NCBI GenBank assembly: GCA_951217055.1
Contig: OX578279.1
Span: 23,428,173 to 23,492,172 of the forward strand
DNA length: 64,000 bases
Direction: 5' to 3'
DNA from: Gerris lacustris
Lineage: Eukaryota > Arthropoda > Insecta > Hemiptera > Gerridae
Shown here: in pieces, positions 1-12,055 of the stretch
How positions within the stretch are numbered: position 1 is the first letter of the stretch
Layout: every line of letters starts with the position of its first letter
Made by a program: the position numbers and the translations under genes
Notes under the pieces: generated by a model
The model's input: only the letters and a program-made list of their open reading frames with translations
Told to the model about the DNA's origin: nothing
Database searches by the model: none

Positions 1-667
1 TAACTCACCTTGGATTTTCGCGTAGTTTTATAATATGACTTCCAAAAATATGTTTATCTCATAGTTTTGGCGTTATCTCTCTCAACTTTGTAATCTTGAA
101 TGGTAACCTTTATTTTTTTCTTAAATTAGATTGCTTTAGAAGAAAAAAAGCCTTGAATCAACAAAATCGGTTGAGAATTTACAGATATATTCAGTTTTCA
201 ATATAATAAAAATGCTATCAGTATGTAAAATACTAAATCTAAAAAAAAATTATCTTAATTTTGTTTATTTCACTTTGTTTTTTCACTTATTAAGGTTAGT
301 TGAATGTATTTACTGATCAAAAGTCAAACCATTTTTTCCATTCTATTCACGAACATCGTTAGTATGACCTCTTTTATGAACAGTGTGTCGATAATCTTCC
401 TTTTCTCTACAGTTTAGGAAAGGATTGGAAAAAAAGGTTTAAATTTTGATCAGTAAAAGCTTTCAACTAACCTAAATAAGAGAAATAACCAGAATTAAGA
501 ACATTTCGTTAAATTTGAAATTTTTTGGTTTACAGTATTTTACATTCTAAAATAGCATTTTTCTTATATTGAAAACTGAATATCTCTGTCAATTCTCAAC
601 CAATTATGTTGATTCAAGGCTCATTTTTCTTCTAAAGCAAACTATGAGATAAAAATATTTTTGGAAA

Positions 668-688
668 TCTATATATATAAAAGTCAAC

Positions 689-725
<37 letters not shown>

Positions 726-2018
726 TTCTTTATACAAATCTACAGTTTTATTCCGATCTCGATGAAAATTTGCACACTTGACCTTCAAAGCAAGGAAACA
801 ATCAAGGTCTACATGAATTTTCGAAATTTCAATTTTGGTACACAGGGGTACGGGGTACAAGTAATAAATACGGGGCCAAAGTAATGAATACCCTTCATGA
901 TGCATATCGTTGAAAAGCTCTTTAAGGGTACAGTAATTGTTGTTATGTACACTTTTGTCATATTTTCATTTAGGAGGGGGGTAAAATAGAAAAATATAGC
1001 TATATCTTATTTGTTCTTTATACAAATCTACAGTTTTAGTCCGATCTCGATGAAAATTTGCACACTTGACCTTCAAAGCAAGGGGAAAATCAAGGTCTAC
1101 ATGAATTTTCGAAATTTCAATTTTGGTACACAGGGGTACGAGGTACAAGTAATGAATACCCTTCGTGATGCATATCGTTGAAAAGCTCTTTAAGGGTACA
1201 GTAATTGTTGTTATGTATAGTTTTGTCATATATTCATTTAGGAGGTGGGTAAAATGGAAAATATAACTATATCTATATATAGAAAGAAGAGTATATAAGA
1301 GAATGTCTTTTATACAAATCTACAGTTTTATCCCAATTTGATGAATATTTACACACTTTTTCTTCCAAACAATGTGCAGGTCACTGCCTACATCATTTTC
1401 CGAAATTTAAATTTTGGTACACAGAGGTACGGGGTACAAATGTCAAAGTAATGGATACCCTTCATGATGCATATCGTTGAAAAGCACTTTAAGAGAAAAG
1501 TAATTGTTGTTATGTACAATTTTATTTAGGAGGGGGTAAAATGGAAATTTATAGCTATATATATAAAAATCAACGTATGTGTGAGTATGTTCTTTATACA
1601 AATCTACAGTTTTAGTTCGATGTCAATAAAAATTTGCCCACTTGTCCTTCAAAGCAAGGGCGGGAAAATTACAGCCTACATGAATTTTTGAAATTTAAGT
1701 TTGGTACACAGAGGTATGGTACAAGTAATGAATACAGGGTCAATGTAATGAATACCCTTCATGATGCAAAAGCTCTTTAAGAGTACAGTAATAGTTTTTA
1801 TGTACAGTTTAGTCATATTTTAATTTAGGGGGGGAGGGCGAATTTAGGATAGTTGTAATTAGCTTATCAAAGAGGAGAGGAGGGGGTATAGAAATAGGTG
1901 GGAGAGATAGAATCTAGATATTCTTGCAAGTAAAATAATTTATATGTTGCATTATGGTTGTTTATAAACTTATCTAATTATAATAACACTCCGTAGCGAA
2001 GCACGGGTACCCAGCTAG
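668..2018 (+). mobile_element. Non-autonomous Helitron, complete
   Basis: The 5' end TCTATATATATAAAAG follows an A. The 3' end has the hairpin CCGTAGCGAAGCACGG, then a short linker and CTAG followed by T. Precise insertion between A and T is the established Helitron signature. The flanking foldback arm is contiguous across the insertion, which independently confirms both boundaries. No Rep/helicase reading frame exists, so it would have moved in trans. The interior is built of about 288-bp repeats. Confidence 0.9.
724..1830 (+). repeat. Four diverged ~288-bp tandem units inside the Helitron
   Basis: Units start at about 724, 1012, 1304 and 1589 (spacings 288, 292, 285), each with TGTTCTTTATACAAATCTAC or a close variant. 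The fourth is preceded at about 1556 by a near copy of the Helitron 5' terminus. The array therefore looks like repeated head segments rather than a simple satellite. Confidence 0.85.
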
Positions 2019-2099
2019 TCATATTATAAAACTACGCGACAATCCAAGGTGAGTTACTATTTACATTTTTTCTCTATCTTCAAAAAATAAAAGAGATAA

Positions 2100-2130
2100 C
2101 AGGGTGAGCCAGTTTATCGTGGCCACCCTG
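2100..2130. mobile_element. Possible 31-bp relic with CAGGGTG termini
   Basis: CAGGGTG at 2100 and CACCCTG ending at 2130 flank only 17 bases. The same termini delimit the larger elements at 30452-34204 and 46725-47372. It may be an extreme internal deletion derivative or chance. Confidence 0.4.
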
Positions 2131-3514
2131 AATGTATATATGTATATAGCAGGTTTCGGCTATAGTCTCAGACCTTTTAAATACAAATATCTCGGACTAG
2201 TTCGTCAACCAGTATAATTGCCATAGCCTTTTTAAGATGGCGTCATTTAAAAGTTAATTTTAACTAGAACTTTTAAAAGTTAATGCCATTTTTTTGTTTT
2301 AACGTAATGAACCTTTCTACGAATACTCTAGCACACCTCTTCCTAAGTTAATATGTTTTTTATGATTCGAGGGGGGGGGGGGGGGTTCCTTACAATATGA
2401 TATTGAGGTTTAATAAAGAAATACAACATTTATCAATTGAAAATGTAAAATACATTTACATCCATACAAATGGAATATATTCAAATGCATACATCGGAAT
2501 TCTTAGCCATTATAACAATATGAACTCTATTACAAACTATTTTTTGAATCTTTATTATATGTATGTATTTGATTTTGGCATTATTATCTATTCTTTTATG
2601 GAAATGATATATGTCTATCTCAATTGGACCAATACTTAACAAAAACATTAAAAGTTTTGCTAAATCACATCGACATTATGAAACGTTATGAAATAAAAAT
2701 GGTTGCCCACATGTTCATGAATAATTCTTTAGTTTTTACCCTCATTCTAGTTCTTGAATTATTAATAAATTAAATTTCATGTTTGGGTCAATAATTCAAA
2801 CATAATAAGAACGCCAGTTAATTTAGAATTAACTTTAAATACACTTCTATCAATCTTTGCATTCAATCAATAGGTATTTCGCACTATTTGGCCTACCTAT
2901 TGCGTACTGATCGATTTACTTTGTCATTTTTTAATCTGTTCCTTTTTACAGGATTTGCCTTTTTTGCACTATCTGTACATTTAAAACCGATTTAAAAACC
3001 GAATTAAGATGGTCGTTTAAAAATTGGGGGGCATATTAAAGTGCAGATTTACCCCACACTATAAATAACATATTCATAATTTGAGTTGTGGGGGGGGGGG
3101 GGGGGGGCACAATCTTTCTTAGCTCACGTCCTCATTAGTAATAATATTAATAAAATTGTCTCTCCTAATTTTATATTTTAATATATAAAACGGTTTTTGG
3201 CCTTTCGGCCATCAGAAAAGTAGGAGGATTGGAGAATAAACTTATCGAGGAGTTCCCTGAAAATAGGACTGCTTCAGGATAATCAACGCTTCTTTAGGGT
3301 TTTCCAGAAATAGGGTGAAACCGTTTAATTTAATCGGAAAACCTAGATTTGATGATCCGAGCCAAGGAAACAACAGAATATTAGTTTCACCCAATTTAGT
3401 TATATTATTCCATTATATCTGATGGTCTTCAGGCGTTCAACCAGCAAAAGTCAATGTATCCATTTTATATATATATATATATATAATATAAATATATGTC
3501 CCCTTATTTTTGAA
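2131..3514. other. Unassigned AT-rich sequence with two poly-G tracts
   Basis: No gene is supported. It holds G homopolymers at about 2370-2386 and 3090-3107 and an (AT)n tract at 3466-3484. A GGCC-containing hairpin at about 3200 (TTGGCCTTTCGGCCATCAG) is followed at 3420 by CTGATGGTCTTCAGGCG. These may be remains of another hairpin element. Confidence 0.5.
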
Positions 3515-4032
3515 TATTTATAATTTCTTTTATGTCCAAAGGGGTAAAAAATAAAAAAACTTCTTTATAAGGTAATATTTCGTCCCTTAATTTCGGAACA
3601 TCTTCAAACCTGTAATTATATATTTAATCAATTATATACAACATTTATCTTTTTAATATAATTTAAATACAAAAATAATTATTTTAAAATTAGTGTGGAT
3701 TTTATACAAACATAATAAATCATTAAAAACTTTTAATAAGTTCCTTATTAAAAGTTCCATTAATAAGGTTTCTAAAAGTTTTTTATGATTTATTATGTTT
3801 GTATAAAATCCACACTAATTTTAAAATAATTATTTTTTGTATTTAAATTATATTAAAAAGATAAATGTTGTATATAATTGATTAAATATATAATTACAGG
3901 TTTGAAGATAGTTAATAGGTTTGAAGACAGTTAATAGGTTTGAAGATGTTCCGAAATTAAGGGACGAAATATTACCTTATAAAGAAGTTTTTTTATTTTT
4001 TACCCCTTTGGACACAAAAGAGATTATAAATA
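3515..4032. mobile_element. 518-bp near-perfect palindrome
   Basis: Left arm 3515-3735 is the reverse complement of about 3785-4032 around a short AT spacer. Each arm carries TTGAAGA-T-GTTCC...GGGAC-GAAAT, a stem-loop of the type shared with other palindromes here. The right arm also contains three tandem AGGTTTGAAGA units at 3899-3945 that the left arm lacks. It abuts the tail of a B copy at 4033. Confidence 0.85.
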
Positions 4033-4635
4033 AAAAAAATCGGTCCGAGACAACTCAGACAAACTTTCTCATATACGAGTTTATAATCACTTAGCCCAGT
4101 GTTTCCATTTATTAGTTTTCAAATGTACATTTAAATATTATTAAACATTTCATCAAAATTTATCATAAAAATCACTTTTCCTGGGCGGGGAATCGAACCC
4201 GGGCTCTCTCCGTCCGCGTTTTAAGCTTTTTTCTCTGGAACTAGATTTTTCCCGGGAAAACGGCTTATATCGTTGGATTCGTATTCAAATGGACTACATT
4301 TTAGAATTTTTTAATCAAAATCGTCGGAACCGTTTTCGAGAAATATTTTTTTTTCATGTTTTTTCAGAGTTTTTGGGGGGTAGCGCCCCCAAATTTGGAG
4401 CTAAAATTCATTTCTCGATTTCGCCTCGGGGTATGATTTTTTTGAACATGTATGCCAAATTTCGTCAAAATCTCAGTAGTTTAGGCTCCAGGCGTCTGCA
4501 CAGACGACAGACAGACAGACATTTTTTAAAAACCACTTTTTTGGACTCAGGGGACCTCAAAACGTGTAAATCCATCAAAATCTCAAAATCGAATTTTCGC
4601 GCCATCACAATACTTTCTCTTTATATGAGAAAGTA
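4033..4635 (-). repeat. Family B dispersed repeat, near full length
   Basis: In the minus sense it starts TACTTTCTCATATAAAGAG and runs through the conserved GTGATGGCGCGAAAATTCG and a GTCTGTCTGTCGTCTG-rich segment. It then has a tRNA-like T arm (CCCGGGTTCGATTCCCCG, a pol III B-box match) and ends near GTTGTCTCGGACCGAT followed by T-rich sequence. It has no coding capacity. Copies also lie at 14442, 57722 and elsewhere in this window. It could be a MITE or a pol III-derived element; the family name is not known to me. Confidence 0.85.
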
Positions 4636-5317
4636 AAAAGTCAATGTAGTTTTGAACAAAGCATTAAGATGGGATTCAACAATCACCATGTTAATATTGA
4701 TTATATTATACTGTAAATAGGAAGTGGAGCAACTTATTATTAAGTGGATTTCTTGTTTATTAGTGTTTTGAAGAACTTGATAATTTTAGGGAGTTGGACG
4801 CAATTAAGTGTTAACTATGTTGTTTTGCCTTGTTTCAGCGATAACGCTTGGTCTTTAGGGAGATTATAATTTGTTGTGGATGGCTAACCTGTTTTGAGAC
4901 ACATAATTCAGTAGAGTAATATTGTTACTTATTTGTTATATTATATAGGGAGTAATATATTTACTAAGAGGATTAACTAAGACTTGGACAAATGAGAAGG
5001 CTGTAACAATACTATTAAAGAGATTTCTAACTTAAAGTTAGCTCGAGAAATCAATTAGTTAATATAATAATGGATATTGATTTAAATATTATACTGGTAT
5101 TGCACAGGAAGAGAGTAAAATGAGAAATACCATTAACTTTAAAATAATTATTTTTACCCTTATAGTGTTATTCTGGCTTTAAGATTAAGAGCATATTTAA
5201 TTAATTTTTCCCATTAAAGTTTTAACTTTGAAAATTGAAAATTAAATTTAATTAGTTTATTGCTAAACAACGAAAACAATTTATTGTGCTTGCTTATACA
5301 TATAAATATCGTAATTT
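4636..5317. other. AT-rich sequence, nothing recognised
   Basis: I see no coding pattern, repeat copy or structured element here. Confidence 0.5.
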
Positions 5318-5815
5318 TGCTTTGTGATCGTACTAAAGAACGAACATTTTTTTTTATGTCTCCGATTTCAAAAATTCCAAGACAAAAATTGTAAGATAAC
5401 AACTTTATAATTAAACTCAATACAATAATGATAACGATATAACTAAAATGACATAGTATATAAATACAATGACATAAATACATTACAAAAATCAGTTCCA
5501 GACATCAGGGAACATTTCTGGTATCGTGTCTGTCTGTCTCTTAAATTTTGTGAACCAACATATCTTAAAAACTACTCATCTGATTTTTATGAAATTTAGA
5601 TGCTAGGTCGTAGTTAGCCCATTCTTGGTACCATAAAAGTTTCTATATTCAGTGTATGATTTTGGGCACAAACATACACTTATTTACACCTACCTCGTTA
5701 AAAGTACTCAATTTTTTAAGAAATTTGGATGGTATGTCGAATGTAGCTTACAGATGATTTCATATTAATTTCAACCACCTGGGTTCTATAAATTTCGCTA
5801 AATGGATGCCTTTCG
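5318..5815 (+). repeat. Family C dispersed repeat
   Basis: It begins near TTTGTGATCGTACTAAAGAACG and has CAGACATCAGGGAACATTTC, GTCTGTCTGTCTC and AACATATCTTAAAAACTACT in the same order as the copies at 10351, 26640 and 36102. About 110 foreign AT-rich bases (5385-5490) interrupt it, and its 3' third is missing. Confidence 0.8.
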
Positions 5816-6477
5816 CATCCTAAATGTTTCTTCGTCTGTGGGGTAGAGTGTGAATGTATTAGTTAGTATTTGATTAAAAAGTTGATTGACTCGACTGAAA
5901 TTTCGAAGACGTGTTTCCATTACGGATATTATTCGGATATTAAATTCCCAATTTTATTAAAAATAAATCTCTGTTTGTATGCATATATTCGTTTATATTT
6001 ATTATAAAAATCTATTAATAATTTAGCTTTTTAATTATAATTATTTTCTATTTTCATTTATTTTAATGAAGTATAATAACTTCAAAACTTCTATTAAAAA
6101 ATGTTGATATTATTTGTTGATAAAAGTAGTTTTACCTTGAAATCTTACTTTTATCTCAACCACTCAAACTACTTTTATCACCAATAACCTTAAGATAATA
6201 GGTTCTGAAGTAGTTCGATTATTGAGTTAATGAACATGAAACTGTTCCAAATTTAGTTTATTTCGGCTGGAATTTATTTAGTCTATAATACAGCGTTTTG
6301 TAGAGGTATTTTAGATGTTAATCTCCAAAAAGATTGACCAAGCCCTGTAGAATTTTTCGTCGAAAATTTAAAATAAAATACTTTTTAAAATAAATATGGA
6401 AATGATAAATTGCTCTTAGGTATCGATAAGAGTGGTATAAAGTTATTTATATATATTAACGTATAAGTTATATATTC
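5816..6477. other. AT-rich sequence with one hairpin
   Basis: GATAAAAGTAGTTT at 6119 and its reverse complement at about 6166 form a hairpin with a roughly 33-base loop. Otherwise nothing is recognised. Confidence 0.5.
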
Positions 6478-6769
6478 AGAGTTTTGGGGGAGGGGGGGGG
6501 GGGGGGGGGGTAGCGCCCCCAAATTTGTAGCGAAAATTAATTTCTCGATTTTGCCTCGGGGTATGATTTTTCTGATCACGTATGCCAAATATCGTCAAAA
6601 TCGGCACAGTAGGTTAGGCTCCAAGCGTCTGCACAGACGACAGACGACAGAGAGACATTTTTTAAAAACCACTTTTTTGGACTAAGGGGACCTTAAAACA
6701 TGTAAATCCATCAAAATTTCAAAATCGAATTTTCGCGCCATCACAATATTTTCTCTTTGAATGAGAAAG
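6478..6769 (-). repeat. Family B, 5' half, with expanded poly-G
   Basis: It covers the first half of family B in the minus sense. The GGGGGGTAGCGCCCCC segment of the family has expanded to a roughly 20-G tract at 6490-6510. The half with the B box is absent. Confidence 0.8.
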
Positions 6770-8302
6770 AAGATAGTTAAGATTTATAAGCTTAACAAAT
6801 TACTTGGCTTTATAATATTAATCTTATATTTCCTTGAGGTTATGAATCAACTACAGCTTACATTATTTATTAGAAGAATATACCTCATAAAGAAGTTTTA
6901 AGAAGTGGTTATACTTTACAACTATTAAAGTTTATTTCTTTTTTTCCTGATTAAAAGTGTGAATAAGAAAACATTAAAAAGTTTCGCTCTCTTACAGCAA
7001 TAAAATAGTCATTTAGCGAACTTCTAAAGTATACTTTTAGTGTAAACATTTTTTAAAAAAAAGAAAACTATGAACTTCTTTTTAACTGGGTAAATAAATT
7101 ATTATGTCAGAGTTCCATTAGGAAGTTAACAACGAATAATGTCGACACCTCTCATATTGTGTTAAGTAAGAGGACTTTATTACTTGAAGTTCCTTTTACT
7201 TTGAGGGTTCTTATTTGCAAGGATATTGCATTGTTGTAGCTATGATAAGTATTTTGTATGTTAGTTTACTGTATGTTGTAGAAGGTCTTATATTTTCTTT
7301 TATTATAAACGAAATATTTCATTTAACTACTGAAACATTGGACTCTTTTATTCTTCAGAATTAAGATAAAAAGCTTTATATTTTAGTTCACTGAAAACAA
7401 CTTAATTTTAAATTGTAACTTGAGGTTATTTTTCTTTCTTTTTTTATGTTCTTTCATGTTAATGAAAAAAGAAGGCTTTTCATTAAACCTTTTTTAAAAT
7501 TATTGTTTTTTTTTTTTTTTGTTTTTTTTAGTTTACAAAATCCTACTAGAAGTCAAAAACAATGTTTAATGAAAATCTATAGAAGAAAGTTTCAATATAA
7601 ACTTATTATTCTTAAGACAATGAGGGTGTAATTGTCTAATAACTGAAAATTGTCATATTGTGTTGAACATTTCGTCTATTGGATTGTTATTTTTATCTTT
7701 CAACGCCAAAATATCTTCAAAGATGTTAATATATTAAATCAGATTTATCAATGAGTTAAGTATTTACATATGAATGAACTTCACGATTCATTCATTAGAC
7801 ACGATTTATCCTATTAGATGAATGGGTTTTAAAGAGGTCATAGACCTTATAGAAAATAACTTATACGAAACCTTACTGAGACGATAAAAACCCTTTTATC
7901 GCCTATTCTGTATTATCTACAATTTTATAAAATTATCCCTTACATCGATTTTCTATTAATACTATCTTCGTTAAGATATTAAAAGGAATTTAAGCTTCCT
8001 CGGCAATAAAACCTCTTAGATGCCTTTATATTTTATTTGTTAAGGAAACAATTATTTTCTGGAATAGCCTGAACTTAATTTCTATGATATTTCAGGATGT
8101 AATAACCATTAAGATTTTTCGGTAATGGCCTAATGTTGGCTGTTTTAGGTTTTCCTATTTCTAACTTCCAGGATTAATTTAATTTATAATCAATCCTGTT
8201 AATTTCTATTTATAGCTTTTTGCTTTTTAATAATAGCAAATACAGATGCTATTTTAGAATAATAATCTAAAATAGCACAATCTGGTAAAAGTGGTTCATA
8301 GA
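6770..8302. other. AT-rich sequence, no gene seen
   Basis: It contains only short random open frames. A perfect short hairpin lies at about 8250-8277 (GCTATTTTAGA ... TCTAAAATAGC). Confidence 0.5.
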
Positions 8303-8528
8303 TTTTTGCTTCGGAGCTTACTGAAGGTAACGGAAGCTATGTGATCGTTCTGAAGAACAAAAATTATTATGTCTATGATTTCAAAAATTCCAAGACACAA
8401 ATCTGTTTCAGACGCCAGGGAACATTTTTGGTACATATCTGTAAGTCGGTCTTTCAGTCTGTCTGTCGCTCAGTTTTTGCGAAATGGGATGTGAGGAGCT
8501 ATGTGCCACACTAATTGGCAGACTATTT
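8303..8528 (+). repeat. Family C with a large internal deletion
   Basis: Both ends are present: TTTTGCTTCGGAGCTTACTG with GGTAACGGAAGC at the head, and GCTATGTGCCACACTAATTG with GCAGACTATTTT at the tail. The middle 400 bases are missing, with the junction just after GTCTGTCTGTCGCTCAG. This copy helps define the family ends. Confidence 0.85.
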
Positions 8529-9112
8529 TAACTTATTTTCTAACAGCTAAATGCTTTTAAACTTTCTACTACTCTCGTGGAATAGTTAAAACAATTTAAA
8601 ACACTTTCTCTGAATTTGATAATATAATTTGAATTCCTGTCATAAATTTAAAAAATAATTATAGCGTTTACGAGTTTAGTTTGGATTATTATGGTACGCG
8701 CTTGTTTAAAATGAATTTTTCTACAATTGTGACACTTATTTTTCGTATTTATTTTGAAATCGTTTTGACTGCACAAAATATGCAGTTTATCCAACTCCTT
8801 AAAGAAAACATATAATAAGTCACATACTAAATAAATATAATAACCATAGGTTTTACATTTAAAATAACAAAAATGGCTAATATGCAGTAGAAAAAGCAAA
8901 GTAAAATTATATATAGGAGTAAATAATTACAAATGCATAGTAAATAAGAAACATTCAAATGGTGATGTCGCGGTATTTGAGTTCTATTTTTATTCCCTTT
9001 TCAATCGCATTGTGCAATAATTTTTTTTTAAAATGCAATGAATAAAATGTCATCGCTTCAAACTTTATTTGCCTAACAGATACATTTATTTATTTTATTT
9101 ATTTTAATAAAA

Positions 9113-9870
9113 TATCGGTCCGAGACAACTCAGACTAACTTTGTCATTATAATCTCGGCCCCAGATCCCAGAAAACATGAATATATTGTTATCTATATAG
9201 ACGGATACGCGTGTTAATTTGCTAGCTGTGACTGTAAACCCATCTTTAGGAGGGTTATTTAGAACCTTTCAAGTGAAGTGAGAATCCACCCGGCACGACC
9301 GTCAACTCCAATCATCCTTTTAAACTAAAAACTTATCATGAATAACTATTAATTTGCTCTATATTAAATATTTATTGCATTAAGCTTTAAGCTCGCTTCA
9401 ACCTACGCGATGTTTAGTTAATATTGTATTATTTCAAATGCATTCAACATGTGGTTGTTTACCTTTTGTTTTCGATTTTCAACAAAATCAGATTTATTTT
9501 CATCGATATCTCGGAAATTAGATTTTTCCCGAGAAAATGGCTAATATTGTTAGATTCGTATTAAAATGGACTACATTTTAGAATTTTTTCATCAAAATCG
9601 TCAAAACCGTTTTCGAAAAATAATTTTTTTCACGTTTTTTCAGAGTTTTTGGGGGTAACGTAACGCCCCCAAATTTGGAGCTAAAATTAATTTCTCGATT
9701 TCGCCTTGGGGTATGATTTTTCTAACCATGTATGCCAAATTTCGTCAACACAGTAGTTTAGGCTCCAATCGACAGACAGACATTTTTTAAGAGACACCAT
9801 CAATTAAATCCATCAAAATCTCAAAATCGGATTTTCGCGCCATCACTATGCTTTCTCTTTATATGAGTAA
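9113..9870 (-). repeat. Family B, interrupted copy
   Basis: A tail fragment (CGGTCCGAGACAACTCAGAC, 9116-9166) is separated by about 300 unrelated bases from the body at about 9470-9868. The body carries a variant 3' part (AAATCAGATTTATTTTCATC) also seen at 25050 and 57240, so there appear to be two B subfamilies with different 3' halves. Confidence 0.75.
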
Positions 9871-10350
9871 TATGTAAAAAGAGGTATTGTGTGAAATCTT
9901 TCACTTATAAATTTAAAAATTTAATATTCATAACTGCAAAAGTTTTTGCTCTCTGAGTTTTAGTAGAAAGTTTTACATTTTATATTCTAGAAGTGAGCCA
10001 ACCTTTTATTTATTTATAAAATGTTCTATAATATAAATTAGTTGTGTAGGTGTTCGTTATGTTGCCCTTTTTCATAATTAGCACTTCCATAGCTCATTAA
10101 AGATTCATTAAGACAAGAGTATTTAATGTTTTGTAAACTAGAATTAACTATTTATACATTCTAACTTATAATAAGTAAAAATATTACCTTTACTGTAGTT
10201 CTACATTTACGAGGACAGAAGTCATAAGGGAACAAGAATCAAAATAATTGCCCAAAGATTAATTTGAAAAGCTAACTAGCCTTTTTTTAGTGAAAAAGAG
10301 GAACATATTGTAAAAGTTGTTCGGACTTAACTAATAGAATACTTTATAAT

Positions 10351-10976
10351 AGAGCTTACCGAACGTAAAGGAAGCAACGTGATCGTTCTGAAGAACGAAA
10401 ATATTTTATGTCTCCGTTTCAGACATCAGGGAACATTTTTGGTTCCGTGTCTGTCTGTTGCTCAATTTTTGCGAACCAACATATCTTATAAATTATACAG
10501 TCCGATTTAATTAAATTTGTATGGTATGTCATAATTAGCCCATTGTTGATCCCACATATGTTTGAACCTTCTGGGCTCATAATTTCTCTTCCATATGCGC
10601 ACAAACAAACATTAATTTACTCCTATATCTTCAAAAATTACTCATTTTAATTGATGCAATTTGGATGGTATGTCGTAAGTAACCCGCAGATAGCCCTAGA
10701 TTACTTTGAACCAACTGCGCTTTTTAATTATTGCAAAAATTGATACTTCAATTTATGTAAAAAATCAAAACAATTTTGACAGATTAAATAAACGGGGGAA
10801 ACAATTAAACAAATTAGACAATAATGGCTTGTAAAATCAATAAAGTACGTGATAGGATGCGAGGAAGCTAAGTGCCACACCAATTGGCAGTCTACTTTTT
10901 TAATCGGAAACAAAAAAATTTTACTCTGCAGAACGATCACATAGCTTCCGTTACCTTTTGTAAGCTCGGAAGCAAA
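10351..10976 (+). repeat. Family C with an inverted copy of its own head at the 3' end
   Basis: A complete C body ends at GCCACACCAATTGGCAGTC (about 10875-10893). About 35 bases later the head reappears inverted (CAGAACGATCACATAGCTTC ... AAGCTCGGAAGCAAAA, 10929-10976). This makes terminal inverted repeats in this copy that the other copies lack. Confidence 0.75.
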
Positions 10977-12055
10977 ATCACTTCTCTTTCATCTATATTC
11001 TAGATTTGTTAAAGATTAAAATCTCAAAATTACATAATCTGATTAATTAATTTTACCTTAAATAATCTTATTTAAATTACAGTGATGACTAGTTGAATTA
11101 AAATCTGATTTTCAATATATTGTAACTCAAGTTTTCCTTGTTTCTATATTTAAATGAATAACAGTGTTGTCTGTTTGCATTTTAATGTTTAGCTTTGGTT
11201 ATAGCTTGTTGTGTTTAGCTTGTTTATATTCGTGTCGTGGCATTTACTGTTCTCAATTTATGAGTTCACAGAGTGCCGTGATACTAATGTTCTATTTTAA
11301 CTTGAATAAACATGATCACGAAGGAATATATGTTGGACTAAGTATTAGCTCGTTTCTGTGACTGCTGTGAGACCACTCTATCATTCCCTTATTACGCTGT
11401 TTTTAACTTTACTTTATCTCATCTTTATATAATTTCTCTTAGAGCATCCTGAGCTTCTATTTCACGATTTCAAGTATATCTATTTATAATCCCAGCAAAT
11501 ATGCTGTTAGAATAGTTTATGGTTAGTAACAGTACTTGAGCAGTGTCTTATCATTTATTGAAAATTTAGTCCATCTCCACGTTTTCAGAGAAGATAAAAA
11601 TTCCAGCCCCAACTCTTTCAATATTTTACTAAATGTAAATGTGTATAACTAAATGTAGTTTTGTTCAAATACTCTATGTTATTAACAATCTTTGTTACTT
11701 TTACAAGTATCTTGTTTAAAAGTTAATAAGGCACTAAATGTTTTAATGAGATAAAAGTATAATGTCAATAATTTTTGATGGCAAGATAGGTAGATAACGT
11801 GTCTTTCTACCCAGAACTGATTTACTGGTTAGTAAATTTTGTTTTGTTAGCACAAAATTTCTGTTGGGATAAAATGAAAATCTATAGTTACTTATCTCCA
11901 TTTGAGACGATGTGAGTTGATTAGATTGCTAAATTAAAATTGAAATAAAAATAATAATATAATAGTTAAAGAATAATTCTTACAAGTTTGCACCTTTGAT
12001 AATTTAGGATTAATTGGGTATGGATCATTCAGGTGAGTAAAAATTAACAATTAGT
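10977..12055. other. AT-rich sequence, no gene seen
   Basis: Several short open frames exist but none has a recognisable composition or motif. No repeat copy was found. Confidence 0.5.

Larger units (their letters stand above)
1..2057. mobile_element. Foldback (long inverted repeat) element split by a Helitron
   Basis: The left arm (about 1-345) is the reverse complement of about 413-667 plus 2019-2057. The outer bases TAACTCACCTTGGATTTTCG at position 1 reappear inverted at the right end. The arms are about 90% alike and separated by a 70-base spacer. The right arm is interrupted exactly at 667/2019 by a Helitron. The element may extend beyond the window's left edge, so its true terminus and target duplication cannot be seen. 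No coding sequence is present, so it is non-autonomous. Confidence 0.85.
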
